Shown here: in pieces, positions 51,310 through 60,930 of the stretch
How positions within the stretch are numbered: the stretch's first letter is position 1
Layout: the number at the start of each line of letters is the position of its first letter
Assembly (NCBI RefSeq): GCF_900100785.1
Contig: NZ_FNCP01000011.1
Coordinates: forward strand, 1-64,000
From: Desulfosporosinus hippei DSM 8344
Lineage (GTDB): Bacteria > Bacillota > Desulfitobacteriia > Desulfitobacteriales > Desulfitobacteriaceae
Direction: 5' to 3'
DNA: 64,000 nucleotides
Made by a program: the position numbers and the translations under genes
Notes under the pieces: model-generated
Told to the model about the DNA's origin: nothing
Seen by the model: only the letters and a program-made list of their open reading frames with translations
The model's database searches: none

Positions 51310-53049
51310 ATGGACAACAAACTTATTACTTCCAAATCCTCCATAAACTATGGTGTCCGAATTAAATTATTGTTAGGGTTTCTGGTGGTTTTACTCTTGA
51401 CCGCGTTGGTAGGTATTGTTGGTTACTATGGTGTTTACAAGATAAATCAGGAAGCTGAAGACTTAGGTGAGCATTGGTTGAAGGCAACAACCTCACTAGC
51501 CAAAGTCATTGAGGATACCGAAGATACTCGTCGCTATCTTTTGGGTGGATTTCTGATGCGTGCAGATGCCCAGGCTTTTCAGGAGCACAAGACTAAATTT
51601 TCAATTACTAAAGTCAAATGGGAGCAAGATTTTTCTGAGTACAATAACTATGTTACAACTCCTGAAGGAATAGCAAAAAGCGAGGAGATGCGAAAATCCT
51701 TCAATACCTTTATAGAGGATGCAGAACAGGTCTGGATGTTGACTCAAGTTGGCAAGGATGTAGAGGCCAGACCCATTCTGACTCAAAAGAGTAAAGATAG
51801 TTTTGATCGGTTACTCAAAGATATGGAAGATCAGATGACTTCTATGGCTGCCGGGGGTGCTGCGGCAACTCATCATGCTCAAACTACTAAAGATTCCGTT
51901 GAAAAGCTGCTGATAATTTTTGTTGTTCTTGCAGTTTTAGTTGGAGCAGTCTTGTCGTATGTATTGGCACAGCATATCAGTAAGCCCCTTGTCGCTGTTA
52001 CGAAAGTTGCTCAGTCTGTGGCCGAAGGGGATCTGAGCATGGAAATTCAAGAGGTTAAGAATAAAGATGAAATCGGTGTCTTGTCTCAAGCAGTCAGCGA
52101 AATGGTTCACTCGCTGAGAGCAGTTATTGGGGAAGTATTAACTCAATCTGAAAGTGTAGCTGCAACCAGTGAGGAATTATCAGCGGCTTCAGAAGAGGCA
52201 ACTGCTTCCAGTGAGCAAATGGCGGAAAGTCTTGGTTTAGTTGCATCGAGTTCAACCAGAAATGCTACTTCCATGGCTGAGACTGTTAACGTTATTGAAG
52301 AATTGTCCGCGAATGCTCAACTAGTAGCAAAAAATGCTGAGACTGTCAGTCAAAGTAGTGAAAAGGCAGCTCAGGCTGCTGAGTTGGGAGCTTTCCAAGC
52401 TGAGAATGCTGTACACAAGATTGAAGCAGTTCGCGAGGTTTCAGCTCAATCTGCGGAGGTAATAGCTCGCTTAGGAGATGAATCAAAGCAAATCGGACAA
52501 ATTGTTGATGTAATCAGAGGGATTGCCGATCAGACTAATTTACTTGCCCTTAATGCAGCAATTGAGGCTGCCAGAGCAGGAGAGCAAGGGCGAGGATTTG
52601 CGGTTGTTGCAGAAGAGGTTCGTAAATTAGCCGAACAATCGTCTAATTCCACAGTTCAAATTGCTAATCTAATTGAGAACATTCAAAGAGAGACAGAAAT
52701 TGCTATTGGAGTAATGGAAAAGGGTAAAGTTGAAGTAGCTGCAGGAGTTGAAGCGGTTAATTTGGCCGGAAGTTCTTTTCAGACCATTGTTGCAGAGGTT
52801 AACCAAGTTGTTCGTCAAATTGAACAGATTACTGAGGCTACCAAACAAATGGCTGTGGGAACCTCAGCAGCAGCACAGTCTATTGAGGATATTGGTTTGA
52901 CCTCTCAGCAGGCAGCATCCAGCTCGCAAGAAGTTGCCGCTGCTTCAGAGGAACAGGCAGCAACGATGGTATCCGTTAGTAAATCAGCAGAAGCTCTTGC
53001 CGCCCTAGGTGATAAGTTGATGAGTGCAGTTGTTAAATTCAAGCTATAA
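51310..53049 (+). CDS. Methyl-accepting chemotaxis protein
   Basis: 579 residues. TM1 (about 18-40), an extracytoplasmic four-helix-bundle-type ligand domain (about 41-195), TM2 (about 197-217), a HAMP domain (about 218-270), and a signalling domain to the end. The conserved hairpin tip [20 protein letters not shown] lies near 399, followed by [12 protein letters not shown]. Heptad Ala/Ser/Glu/Gln-rich helices flank it. It would sense a small ligand outside and control CheA. The ligand is unknown. No che genes are adjacent. Confidence 0.93.
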   Translation: MDNKLITSKSSINYGVRIKLLLGFLVVLLLTALVGIVGYYGVYKINQEAEDLGEHWLKATTSLAKVIEDTEDTRRYLLGGFLMRADAQAFQEHKTKFSITKVKWEQDFSEYNNYVTTPEGIAKSEEMRKSFNTFIEDAEQVWMLTQVGKDVEARPILTQKSKDSFDRLLKDMEDQMTSMAAGGAAATHHAQTTKDSVEKLLIIFVVLAVLVGAVLSYVLAQHISKPLVAVTKVAQSVAEGDLSMEIQEVKNKDEIGVLSQAVSEMVHSLRAVIGEVLTQSESVAATSEELSAASEEATASSEQMAESLGLVASSSTRNATSMAETVNVIEELSANAQLVAKNAETVSQSSEKAAQAAELGAFQAENAVHKIEAVREVSAQSAEVIARLGDESKQIGQIVDVIRGIADQTNLLALNAAIEAARAGEQGRGFAVVAEEVRKLAEQSSNSTVQIANLIENIQRETEIAIGVMEKGKVEVAAGVEAVNLAGSSFQTIVAEVNQVVRQIEQITEATKQMAVGTSAAAQSIEDIGLTSQQAASSSQEVAAASEEQAATMVSVSKSAEALAALGDKLMSAVVKFKL

Positions 53050-53083
53050 ACAGAGGCCAATTAAAACCATTAAAGAACTATCA

Positions 53084-53122
53084 ATAAAATCCTATCCTTG
53101 ATAAGGGATGGGGTTTTATTTT
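53084..53122 (+). terminator. Terminator after the chemoreceptor gene
   Basis: An imperfect hairpin around ATAAAATCC...GGGGTTTTAT with ATCCTT/AAGGGAT inside, then a T run. Confidence 0.65.
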
Positions 53123-53261
53123 GTTGCATACATATCTAAACTTTGTTTATTAGTTTGTCGGTTTTTTTGAGGGTTATTCTGGTTTGATATTCTCAGGATT
53201 ATTGGGCGGGGGCGTGACTTAGGCTCTTCTAGACACACCAGCAGAGGAGAGCTTGGTAACG

Positions 53262-53293
53262 GGTCAAATTCGCCTGCGCAGGCGAATTTGACC
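53262..53293. repeat. 32-bp perfect palindrome
   Basis: GGTCAAATTCGCCTGC (53262-53277) is followed directly by its exact reverse complement (53278-53293), with no loop. It is GC-richer than its surroundings and lacks a T run. It lies in a 616-base gap (53050-53665) ahead of the agr-like locus. The rest of the gap has no ORF I trust. Confidence 0.7.
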
Positions 53294-53665
53294 TGTCGCC
53301 GTCAGAGAATAGAGTTTATCTTCATATGATGCTTGCATCCAATTTGATTCCCGCCTTTTTAATAGGTTTAATTACAACATACGTAGACGGGTTTTGGATG
53401 GTGAAAGATTGGGTATAAATCTATCAAATTACCTTCTAAAATTGGGGGCTGAAGGAGATAGGGCCTCTAAGCAGGTTATTGCGTTAGGGGCATTTAGTAT
53501 TTCCAATTGGATGATATTTAACAATAAATGCTAAATAAGAGACTTTCAGTTACAGGATTTACGCGATTTCGACATATAGTGTGTGAGATAATAACATAAA
53601 AAAATAATTTCCATGAGGGAATAAAAGGTTAATTCAAGTACGCGGAGGAGTAAAATTGAAATCCT

Positions 53666-54115
53666 ATGATTACTTTACTATTGCTACTATTGCAAGGTAT
53701 ACCTGAAGGGATAGCAATTACAACCTTAGCTTTTGTAATATCTAGGATTCCTTTGAAGCTTATTCAAATTGTCCTGGTAGGTATAACACTAGCTGTTTCT
53801 GCTTCTGTCATTAGACTATTGCCGATCCCTTTAGGGATACATACCATAATGGTCATCTTGATATTATTTATTGTTCTCACTTGGTTGAGCAAAGGGGATT
53901 TGAGTCAATCATTTATATCGACTTTATTAAGTAGCTTAGTTCTTATTATTTTTGAGACAGCAAGTTTACCTTTGTTTGAGCTTATCTCTAGACTTACTCC
54001 AAAAGCCTTATATCCTTTTCAGGCCCCAAGAATTATCTTAGGTGATATTCATGTAATAATTCTATTCCTAGTAACTTATCTCCTTAATACATTCTTATTA
54101 AAGAAGATTACTTAA
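53666..54115 (+). CDS. Multi-pass membrane protein of the agr-like locus, copy 1
   Basis: 149 residues, almost entirely hydrophobic, about five or six helices. The motif LLQGIPEGIAITTLAFVISRIPLK is near the start, followed by IRLLPIPLGIHTI near 51 and LTWLSKGDLS near 71. Copy 2 at 54211-54678 is clearly homologous along its length. I do not recognise a named family. Its size and topology resemble the N-terminal sensor module of AgrC-type receptors without a kinase. ATG 53666 has GGAGGAG 13-19 bases upstream, an unusually long spacing. Confidence 0.7.
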   Translation: MITLLLLLLQGIPEGIAITTLAFVISRIPLKLIQIVLVGITLAVSASVIRLLPIPLGIHTIMVILILFIVLTWLSKGDLSQSFISTLLSSLVLIIFETASLPLFELISRLTPKALYPFQAPRIILGDIHVIILFLVTYLLNTFLLKKIT

Positions 54116-54210
54116 AGGGTTAACGATTTTGTTTTCATTATGGACAGGAGTTATTTTTGTCCATTTTCTTTATAGGTTTCTCTTGATTTTAAAAAAGAGG
54201 GTGTTTATTT

Positions 54211-54678
54211 ATTGATATTCCATTAATTGCATTTATCTTACAAGGTATACCTGAACTTATCGCTATAGTTACTTTAGCCTTTGTAATTGCAAGGATACCA
54301 TTAAAATGGGATCGGATTATTGCAATTGGATCTGTTATAGCACTCATCTCTTATACTGTTAGGTTGTTTCTAATCCCTTTTGGGGTACACACGATCTTAC
54401 AAGTCGTTTTGTTATTCGTTATGTTAACGTGGATAGGAAAAGGAGATTTTAGTTTATCTTTAATTGCTAGTCTATTAAGTTTCTTAGCTTTAGCAATCAT
54501 GGAATTTTTCTGGTTATCATTGTTGATGCCAATTTTTGGAGTAAACCCCGAAGAATTGTTTTCGAATCTTCTGCTAAGAATCATTATTACCGAACCCCAA
54601 GTACTCCTCATGTTTGTTTTTGCCTACATGTTAGATAAATTCATAAAAAGAAGAGGGGAAATCAATGAACTTTTCTGA
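54211..54678 (+). CDS. Multi-pass membrane protein of the agr-like locus, copy 2 (probable ATT start)
   Basis: 155 residues with the same motif order as copy 1: ILQGIPELIAIVTLAFVIARIPLK, VRLFLIPFGVHTI, LTWIGKGDFS. The in-frame ATG/GTG/TTG nearest the start is TTG 54364, which would remove the first three helices and the IPE motif. The frame is open back to 54193. AGAGGGTG (54196-54203) lies 7 bases before ATT 54211, so an ATT start is the most economical reading. The end overlaps agrB by 14 bases, so it is coupled to it. Confidence 0.65.
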   Translation: MDIPLIAFILQGIPELIAIVTLAFVIARIPLKWDRIIAIGSVIALISYTVRLFLIPFGVHTILQVVLLFVMLTWIGKGDFSLSLIASLLSFLALAIMEFFWLSLLMPIFGVNPEELFSNLLLRIIITEPQVLLMFVFAYMLDKFIKRRGEINELF

Positions 54679-55252
54679 GAACATTAGCAATAAACTCACC
54701 GAAATAATAACTAATGAATTAGATTTAAATAGTGATAAGAAAGAAATAATAGCTTATGCCATTGAAAATTTATTATTATTCTTGTTAGGAGTATCTTCAC
54801 TGGTACTTTTAGGAGTTTTTTCGAATGCATTAATGGCTATTCTTGTCGCTGCGGCTTTCGGTGGATTATTGCGAAGAGTATCAGGTGGAGCGCATTTCAA
54901 CACACCTTCAAAATGCTTGGTATTTGGTTCTTTTATTTATACTTCTATTGGAATTTTAGCGAAGAAAATGGTTGAATATAAGTTATTCAGTTCAGAAGAT
55001 GCGCTTTATATAATTTTGAGTATTTGTCTTATAATGATTGTTTTATTAGCTCCGGTTGACAGCGAATCTAAGCCGATTAATTCTATTCATTTTAAGAGAA
55101 ATCTTAAAATGTTATCAATAGTATTCATAATAATGACATTCATCGTAGTTTACTTAACAGAAAATTTGTTGTTTAGTGTTAGTGCAGTAATGGGTGTATT
55201 TTATCAGTGCGTAACATTGCTGCCTATATTTAATAAAAAGGAGGTGAAATAG
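54665..55252 (+). CDS. agrB: AgrB-like peptide-processing membrane protease
   Basis: 195 residues with about five or six hydrophobic segments. The AgrB hallmark LLRRVSGGAHFNTPSKCLVFG (about 66-86) carries the catalytic His and Cys. AgrB cleaves AgrD and closes its thiolactone ring at the membrane. AGAAGAGGGG precedes the ATG. The stop is 3 bases from the agrD start. Confidence 0.93.
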   Translation: MNFSENISNKLTEIITNELDLNSDKKEIIAYAIENLLLFLLGVSSLVLLGVFSNALMAILVAAAFGGLLRRVSGGAHFNTPSKCLVFGSFIYTSIGILAKKMVEYKLFSSEDALYIILSICLIMIVLLAPVDSESKPINSIHFKRNLKMLSIVFIIMTFIVVYLTENLLFSVSAVMGVFYQCVTLLPIFNKKEVK

Positions 55253-55255
55253 CAT

Positions 55256-55378
55256 ATGAAAAAAAATATTTTTACAGTAATTGCAACAATATTAATGTTT
55301 CTTGGAAGTGCTTCGTCGGTATTTGCTTGTGCTGTTTGGGCTTATCAACCTAAAACTCCAAAATCGTTGCAAAGATAG
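55256..55378 (+). CDS. agrD: AgrD-like cyclic lactone autoinducer precursor
   Basis: 40 residues. An amphipathic/hydrophobic leader (1-23) is followed by ACAVWAYQPKTPKSLQR. The pattern Cys-X4-Tyr followed by QPKxPxSL matches clostridial AgrD-type cyclic lactone precursors. The thiolactone ring would form between Cys25 and a residue near Tyr30. GGAGGTG lies about 9 bases upstream. It directly follows agrB and ends with its own strong terminator. Confidence 0.9.
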   Translation: MKKNIFTVIATILMFLGSASSVFACAVWAYQPKTPKSLQR

Positions 55379-55399
55379 TCCAAAGCTTTGGAAGCCAAC

Positions 55400-55440
55400 A
55401 ATATTAAAAGCTGAGTTGGGAAACTCAGCTTTTAATATTT
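55400..55440 (+). terminator. Terminator after agrD
   Basis: A perfect 18-bp stem from AATATTAAAAGCTGAGTT (55400-55417) to 55422-55439, with loop GGGA. The A/T ends can act in either direction. Confidence 0.85.
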
Positions 55441-55479
55441 GAAAAGCCGTCTTCAACTAATTAACTGCTGGAGGATCAT

Positions 55480-57300
55480 ATGATGGCTAAAATAAATATC
55501 AAAGATTATTTGGTAAAACAACCAATTATTCAAATTACCCTATTTAAAGTTATAGTCAGTATTTTTTTATTTCTTATCTTATTCATTCTCTTTTATGGAC
55601 AAAACTTTTGGGAGAAACAGGCAATCAAATTTAATTATGAATTATTGTCGATCGTTTCAAGTGTCCAAGGTGAAACTCAATTAAGTATTTGGAAAATTGA
55701 AAAAATTAAAAAAGACATTGGTTTATCAAAGGATAATAAAATCGGACAAATAAACATTATTGTCCAGTCGATAATTAAAAATAATAACAATAACTATAAC
55801 TATAACCATAGTATAGGCTATTATGATAATGAATTGAATCAGGCTTTTTTAGATAATGATAAAAATACTATTTCGTTTAACGAAATTAACTCTGAATTGG
55901 ATCTAAATAAGATTAATAGCATTTCAAAAGACAACAAGATAATTAAGGTTAGTCTTCCTATATATGAGCAGGGAAGACTAGTGGGTTATGTTTTTGGTTA
56001 TGCACATAATTCAGACTTAGTGCTAACGTCCTTTAATGTAATGAGTGCAATTATCATTCTTGCCTTAAGTTTATCAGCGTTAATTATGATTTCTATTAGA
56101 AAACATATGAAGCAGCTTCAGTGGTATTTGGAAAAATTCGGACACATAATAATGCATGGTAATAGTGGGAAAGAAGAAATACTCAATAAATTACCTGAAC
56201 TTAAACCAGTTTTAAAGAAAATTACAAGTTTCACAAATGATTTAAAAGAAGTGAATTCAGCCTTAGAAATCTCTAAAATAAATTTCATTAAAATTATGGA
56301 AGGTATTTCTGACGGTTTTTATGCTATAGATCGTAACTGGCAATTTACCTTTGTTAATAAGGAAACTCAAAGGTTTATGGGGAAGAGCAACGTAGACCTT
56401 GTGGGGAAAAATATACTGGAAGTATTCCCGGAATTCAAAGATTCTATATCTTATGAAAAAATCCTCAAAGCTATGGATGAAAATCAAACCGTCCATTGGG
56501 AAGCAGGAGGATTGGCAAATCCTAATCAAGACCATGAATTTCATGCCTACCCGTATAATGAGGGTTTAACAGTTTTCTTTAGAGACATTACGGAGGCAAA
56601 GCGCCAACAACAAGAGATTGACAGGTTAGAAAGACTTAATTTAATTGGTCAATTGGCTGCGGGGATTAGCCATGAAATCCGTAATCCTTTAACTACGGTC
56701 AAAGGATTTTTACAGTTTTTTGGATCCAAGGCCCAATACCAAAATGATAAAGAATATATGGATTTGATGATTGCAGAAATTGATCGAGCAAATATAATCA
56801 TTACTGATTTTTTATCCTTAGCTAAATCAAACTCAGATAATGTTAAGTCTCAGAACCTCAACGAAGTAATTAACAAAGTGTTACCAATGCTACAAGCTGA
56901 TGCCTTTAACAATAATAAAGAAGTCGTTGTGGAACTAAACACCCTTCCCAATATAATGATTAACGAAAATGAAATAAAGCAGCTTATCTTAAATCTTGTC
57001 AGAAATGGACTGGAAGCGACAGCGGAAAATGGGCATGTTAGGATTTGTACCCATTTAAAAGAGGATAAAGTAGTATTAGAAATCAAGGATCAAGGGAAGG
57101 GGATACCTCAAGTAATTCAGGAAAAGATAGGTACTCCTTTTTTTACTACCAAAGAAAGCGGAACAGGTCTGGGGCTTGTAATATCTACAGGTATTGCCCA
57201 AAGACATAGAGCGAGCTTTGATTTTAAAACCGGGCCTGAGGGAACAACATTTTATACAGCCTTTCCCGCTAAACTGGCCCAGGGAAAAGATCTAATATAA
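55480..57300 (+). CDS. PAS-containing sensor histidine kinase (sporulation-kinase type)
   Basis: 606 residues. TM1 is about 17-41, then an extracytoplasmic sensor region (about 42-180, very Asn-rich with NNNNNYNYNH), TM2 (about 183-207), PAS (about 270-375), HisKA with GISHEIRNPLTTVKGFL and phospho-His near 398, and HATPase_c with NLVRNGLEA, DQGKGIP and GTGLGLVIS. This is the layout of membrane phosphorelay kinases such as KinB/KinD, not of AgrC, whose receptor part is multi-pass. It follows agrD across a terminator. It could respond to the peptide together with the two membrane proteins, which is an inference. Confidence 0.88.
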   Translation: MMAKINIKDYLVKQPIIQITLFKVIVSIFLFLILFILFYGQNFWEKQAIKFNYELLSIVSSVQGETQLSIWKIEKIKKDIGLSKDNKIGQINIIVQSIIKNNNNNYNYNHSIGYYDNELNQAFLDNDKNTISFNEINSELDLNKINSISKDNKIIKVSLPIYEQGRLVGYVFGYAHNSDLVLTSFNVMSAIIILALSLSALIMISIRKHMKQLQWYLEKFGHIIMHGNSGKEEILNKLPELKPVLKKITSFTNDLKEVNSALEISKINFIKIMEGISDGFYAIDRNWQFTFVNKETQRFMGKSNVDLVGKNILEVFPEFKDSISYEKILKAMDENQTVHWEAGGLANPNQDHEFHAYPYNEGLTVFFRDITEAKRQQQEIDRLERLNLIGQLAAGISHEIRNPLTTVKGFLQFFGSKAQYQNDKEYMDLMIAEIDRANIIITDFLSLAKSNSDNVKSQNLNEVINKVLPMLQADAFNNNKEVVVELNTLPNIMINENEIKQLILNLVRNGLEATAENGHVRICTHLKEDKVVLEIKDQGKGIPQVIQEKIGTPFFTTKESGTGLGLVISTGIAQRHRASFDFKTGPEGTTFYTAFPAKLAQGKDLI

Positions 57301-57319
57301 TTGCATTTTTTTAGTTTTA

Positions 57320-60300
57320 TTAATTTATTTCAAAAAGCTCTCGCAATTCTTGTTCAGTGAGCTTAGAGATCATAGTTTCTCCTGGTTGTATAACGGAATC
57401 AACCAGTGTTTTTTTTCTGGCCTGCAAGGCGATGATTTTTTCTTCAATTGTACCTTGGCTTATTAACTTGATTACCTGTACAGCTTGATTTTGTCCAATT
57501 CGATGTGCTCGGTCTGTGGCCTGATCTTCCACAGCAGGATTCCACCAGGGATCGTAATGAATAACCATATCAGCTCCGGTAAGATTTAATCCGGTACCAC
57601 CAGCCTTTAAGGATACCAGGAAGACCTTTCCCTGACCAGCATTAAAGGAATTGGCCATGTTCAGGCGTTCTGCTGCTTTAGTAGAACCAGAAAGATAGAA
57701 ATGCTCAATGTTATTGGTTTTCAAGTGGTTTTGGATAATATCCAGCATGGTTGTGAATTGGGAGAAAATTAGAATCCGGTGACCGCTGTCCAAAGCGTCT
57801 GTAAGAATTTCTTGTAATAGAAGCATTTTGCCACTCTCTCCGGAGTAATTCTCAATAAACATAGACGGATGGCAACAAATTTGTCTAAGCCTGGTTAAGG
57901 CAGCGAGAATTTTAATATGACTTCTGTTAAAACCTACGGTAGCTATTTCTTGAGCGATTAATCCTTTTGCTTCTTGTAAATATGCAATATATAGTTTTTT
58001 CTGTTCTTCAGTCAAGGGAGCGCTTAGTTGGGTCTCAATCTTGTCAGGGAGTTCTTTTAGCACGTCCTTTTTTAAACGTCTTAAAATAAAGGGGTTAGCA
58101 TGTCGACTTAACTCTGTAATAATAGATGTGTCTTCGCCTTTAATGATGGGGATTTCGTACTTCTTTTTAAACTCTTGATGAGAGAGAAGATAGCCTGGCA
58201 TAACGAAATTAAAGAGCGACCATAGCTCAGACAGAGAGTTTTCAATGGGTGTCCCGGTTAAGGCAAAATACCCTTTAGCTTGAATTTGTTGAGCTGATTT
58301 GGCATTGAGTGTTTGTGGATTCTTAGTATGCTGCGCTTCATCTAAGAAACAGTACGAGAACTCGGTGTTCGAGAACTCATCAATGTCCCGTCTTAAGATA
58401 GGATAAGATGTCACTACAAGATCCCACTGTGTTTCTTCAAGACCCTTTATTAGGGCATGTCGTTCTTGGGGGGGGCCATCTAATACTAGAACTCGCAAGG
58501 TAGGGGTGAATTTTTTTGCTTCTTCTTGCCAATTATAAATCAACGATGTGGGGGCCACCACAAGTGCTGGATTATTAGCATTAGGCTTTTCAGATAGTAT
58601 GAATGAGAGAACTTGAAGAGTTTTCCCTAATCCCATATCATCAGCCAGGATGCCTCCCAGGCCGTAGGATGCCAGAGTCTTTAGCCACTTAAAGCCGGTT
58701 TTCTGATAGTCTCTTAGGATTGTTTCGAGTTCTTCAGGGATTTCGAATTCCCCATCCTGAGGTTCAAGGATACTTTGCACTAATTGCTTAAAAGCTTTAT
58801 TTCGTTGTACCCCTGGCAGGTTAGCATTACGCAAATAACTGTCAATATACATAGCTCGGTACTTAGGTAAATTAAGTGTATTTTGATTTAGGTTATCTGC
58901 ACTGAGATTCAAGTTATCGAGAAGCTCTGAAACGTTGATTAGTTCCGGTTGGTTTAAATCAAGGAATGAACCGTCACGAAGACGATGGTATTTCTTCTTT
59001 AAATGGAGTGAGTCAAAGATGTTGGCTAATTCATCTTGTGGAATATCGGTGTATTGAAAGGATATTTCCAAGATGTCCAGTGATTCATCTAAGCGTACTT
59101 GCCCCGAAAAGCTTGTTGAAGTTCGAACTTTGAGCTTAAATTGATCGGAGTAGAATAGTTCTGCCAGTTCTCGAAGTTGGGGAAGCCAGTTCACAGTGAA
59201 ATCGAAGATTTTCTCATCATCCGTAAGGTGTATTTTCCCTTTAGAAACAATAAAGTCGGCGTGTTCGAGAATGCTGAGAATCCTGCGTTCTTGTTCAGAA
59301 GAACGTATCAGGATCATGTCATCATTACCAACAACACTATTGTTTTCTCGAGTCGAAGCAAAAGGGTTAATGATAATATCCCCGTATTGAAATTCTAGGC
59401 GAGCTGTGATTCCCATATCGACTGCCCGATCAAAGTAGATCTTGGCTTGTAGACTTTCGTGAGAAAATTTCTCGTCTAATAAGGGGTCTATCGAAACTTG
59501 CCCGAGCTTTCCGATCAACGGTAAGGCTTCAGAGGCGAAATACTCTTTCTGCGCAGCAGGAATAAGGATCTGGGTTGAAGCCCCTTCTCGTAATGTTTTA
59601 ATGAGCGCAGGTACTAAGTCTTTCTGTGTGGATGAGGCTTGGAATATTTTATCTTGATAAACATAATACCTGCCGTTAGGTGTTAATAAAATCGGCAATT
59701 CGTCTGTGTTAAGGGATAAAGAAAGGTCTGGGCCTTGAGGCTGTAATAAGAATTCCATAGGTAGACCTTGTCTATTAATCTGCGTAGGCTCCAGAGAAGA
59801 GGAACCGATTCTCCAGAGAAATACACTGTCCCCTAGTGCGTCCAAAAACTTAGATAAGTAGTAGCCCGTTAAAGGCAAGGTCTTTTGATTTAACAGTGGC
59901 GTGTAATAATAGGGCCCCTGCATTTCGGCGATAGCTGCATGCTGGTCGTACATCTCTTGCAACATGGTAATAACGGTGCGATCTTCAGCCTTGAAGGTTT
60001 GCCTTGAAGGTTCAAAGGTAAATTGCTTACCGAATTCGATTGATTGTCCGGTTTTGATTGCCTTAAGCAATTGTCCGATGTCTTTAACTACATAAAGACG
60101 TTGCAGACCTAGTTTTAGTTGGAGGTGAGTGGAAAGTCGATGAGAAGGAATAGTTTGAAGTTCAATGTTTAAAGTTAGTTTATCCTGTATGGATTCTTGA
60201 GGGTGATTAGCGAATGCGCTTAGAAGTTCGTTTACTATATGGTTAGAGGGGATAGGGCTAGGCCAGTCGGAGGGTATTTTTTGCTGAGAAGCTTTTAACA

Positions 60301-60568
60301 CTGCAATGACATGTTTACATGCTCCGGGACTATCTGTAAAAGCCGGACAGGTGCAGCGGTAAGAACGAATTGTGCCTTCACGATTAAAGGCAACCTGCAC
60401 AATGTAACGTAAACCTCCTATGACAGAGGCATTAACAATTCCCTTTTCGCCTGAAAAAGAGAAATTAATAACTCTGCCTGCAGTGTAATAAGCCTGGCCT
60501 AGTTTATACACACGATCACTATCAGCTAGTTCAAGAATTAATTGTTCAGTAAGAGTAAAACGAGACAT
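57320..60568 (-). CDS. SNF2-family helicase with SWIM zinc finger
   Basis: 1082 residues. An N-terminal SWIM finger (about 70-92, CTCPAFTDSPGACKHV) is followed by a long region found in bacterial SNF2 proteins (about 100-610). Helicase motif I is DDMGLGKTLQV near 642, motif II FLDEAQHTKN near 745, motif III LTGTPIENS, and motif VI DRAHRIGQ near 1030. It is a DNA-dependent ATPase of the RapA/HepA-related type, which may remodel protein-DNA complexes. AAGGAGTATCCT precedes the ATG. It is convergent with the kinase gene. Confidence 0.93.
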   Translation of the reverse strand: MSRFTLTEQLILELADSDRVYKLGQAYYTAGRVINFSFSGEKGIVNASVIGGLRYIVQVAFNREGTIRSYRCTCPAFTDSPGACKHVIAVLKASQQKIPSDWPSPIPSNHIVNELLSAFANHPQESIQDKLTLNIELQTIPSHRLSTHLQLKLGLQRLYVVKDIGQLLKAIKTGQSIEFGKQFTFEPSRQTFKAEDRTVITMLQEMYDQHAAIAEMQGPYYYTPLLNQKTLPLTGYYLSKFLDALGDSVFLWRIGSSSLEPTQINRQGLPMEFLLQPQGPDLSLSLNTDELPILLTPNGRYYVYQDKIFQASSTQKDLVPALIKTLREGASTQILIPAAQKEYFASEALPLIGKLGQVSIDPLLDEKFSHESLQAKIYFDRAVDMGITARLEFQYGDIIINPFASTRENNSVVGNDDMILIRSSEQERRILSILEHADFIVSKGKIHLTDDEKIFDFTVNWLPQLRELAELFYSDQFKLKVRTSTSFSGQVRLDESLDILEISFQYTDIPQDELANIFDSLHLKKKYHRLRDGSFLDLNQPELINVSELLDNLNLSADNLNQNTLNLPKYRAMYIDSYLRNANLPGVQRNKAFKQLVQSILEPQDGEFEIPEELETILRDYQKTGFKWLKTLASYGLGGILADDMGLGKTLQVLSFILSEKPNANNPALVVAPTSLIYNWQEEAKKFTPTLRVLVLDGPPQERHALIKGLEETQWDLVVTSYPILRRDIDEFSNTEFSYCFLDEAQHTKNPQTLNAKSAQQIQAKGYFALTGTPIENSLSELWSLFNFVMPGYLLSHQEFKKKYEIPIIKGEDTSIITELSRHANPFILRRLKKDVLKELPDKIETQLSAPLTEEQKKLYIAYLQEAKGLIAQEIATVGFNRSHIKILAALTRLRQICCHPSMFIENYSGESGKMLLLQEILTDALDSGHRILIFSQFTTMLDIIQNHLKTNNIEHFYLSGSTKAAERLNMANSFNAGQGKVFLVSLKAGGTGLNLTGADMVIHYDPWWNPAVEDQATDRAHRIGQNQAVQVIKLISQGTIEEKIIALQARKKTLVDSVIQPGETMISKLTEQELRELFEIN

Positions 60569-60930
60569 AGGATACTCCTTTGATCGTTTTTAGGAAATGA
60601 AGATCACTTAAGCATAACATAAACCAAGGCTATCCGTCTAATATGTGAATGTAATTGTAATTATCTGGAGGAGATTTTTTAGATGTGATATACCGTTTAC
60701 ATAGTAAAATTAATACAAAATTTGCATTAATCATCTAAGCATTCCCGTCTATTGTCGTGATAATTATTTCAAATTATTAAGTATATACCTCAATGGCAGT
60801 TCACTCTCTTCAATATAGTGTCTAAGTTGTAAAGGAATGTCGATTATTGTATCATTGAATATAGAGGAAATACTACACTTGTGCAGAATTACTAGTAATG
60901 CTAGAATACGAAGCTTAGGGGGGATTTTCC
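60569..60930. other. Divergent promoter region
   Basis: This AT-rich gap separates the minus-strand helicase from the next plus-strand gene. One candidate promoter is visible, TTGTGC (60879-60884), 17 bases, TAGAAT (60902-60907), just upstream of the gene at 60931. I see no other structure. Confidence 0.4.
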
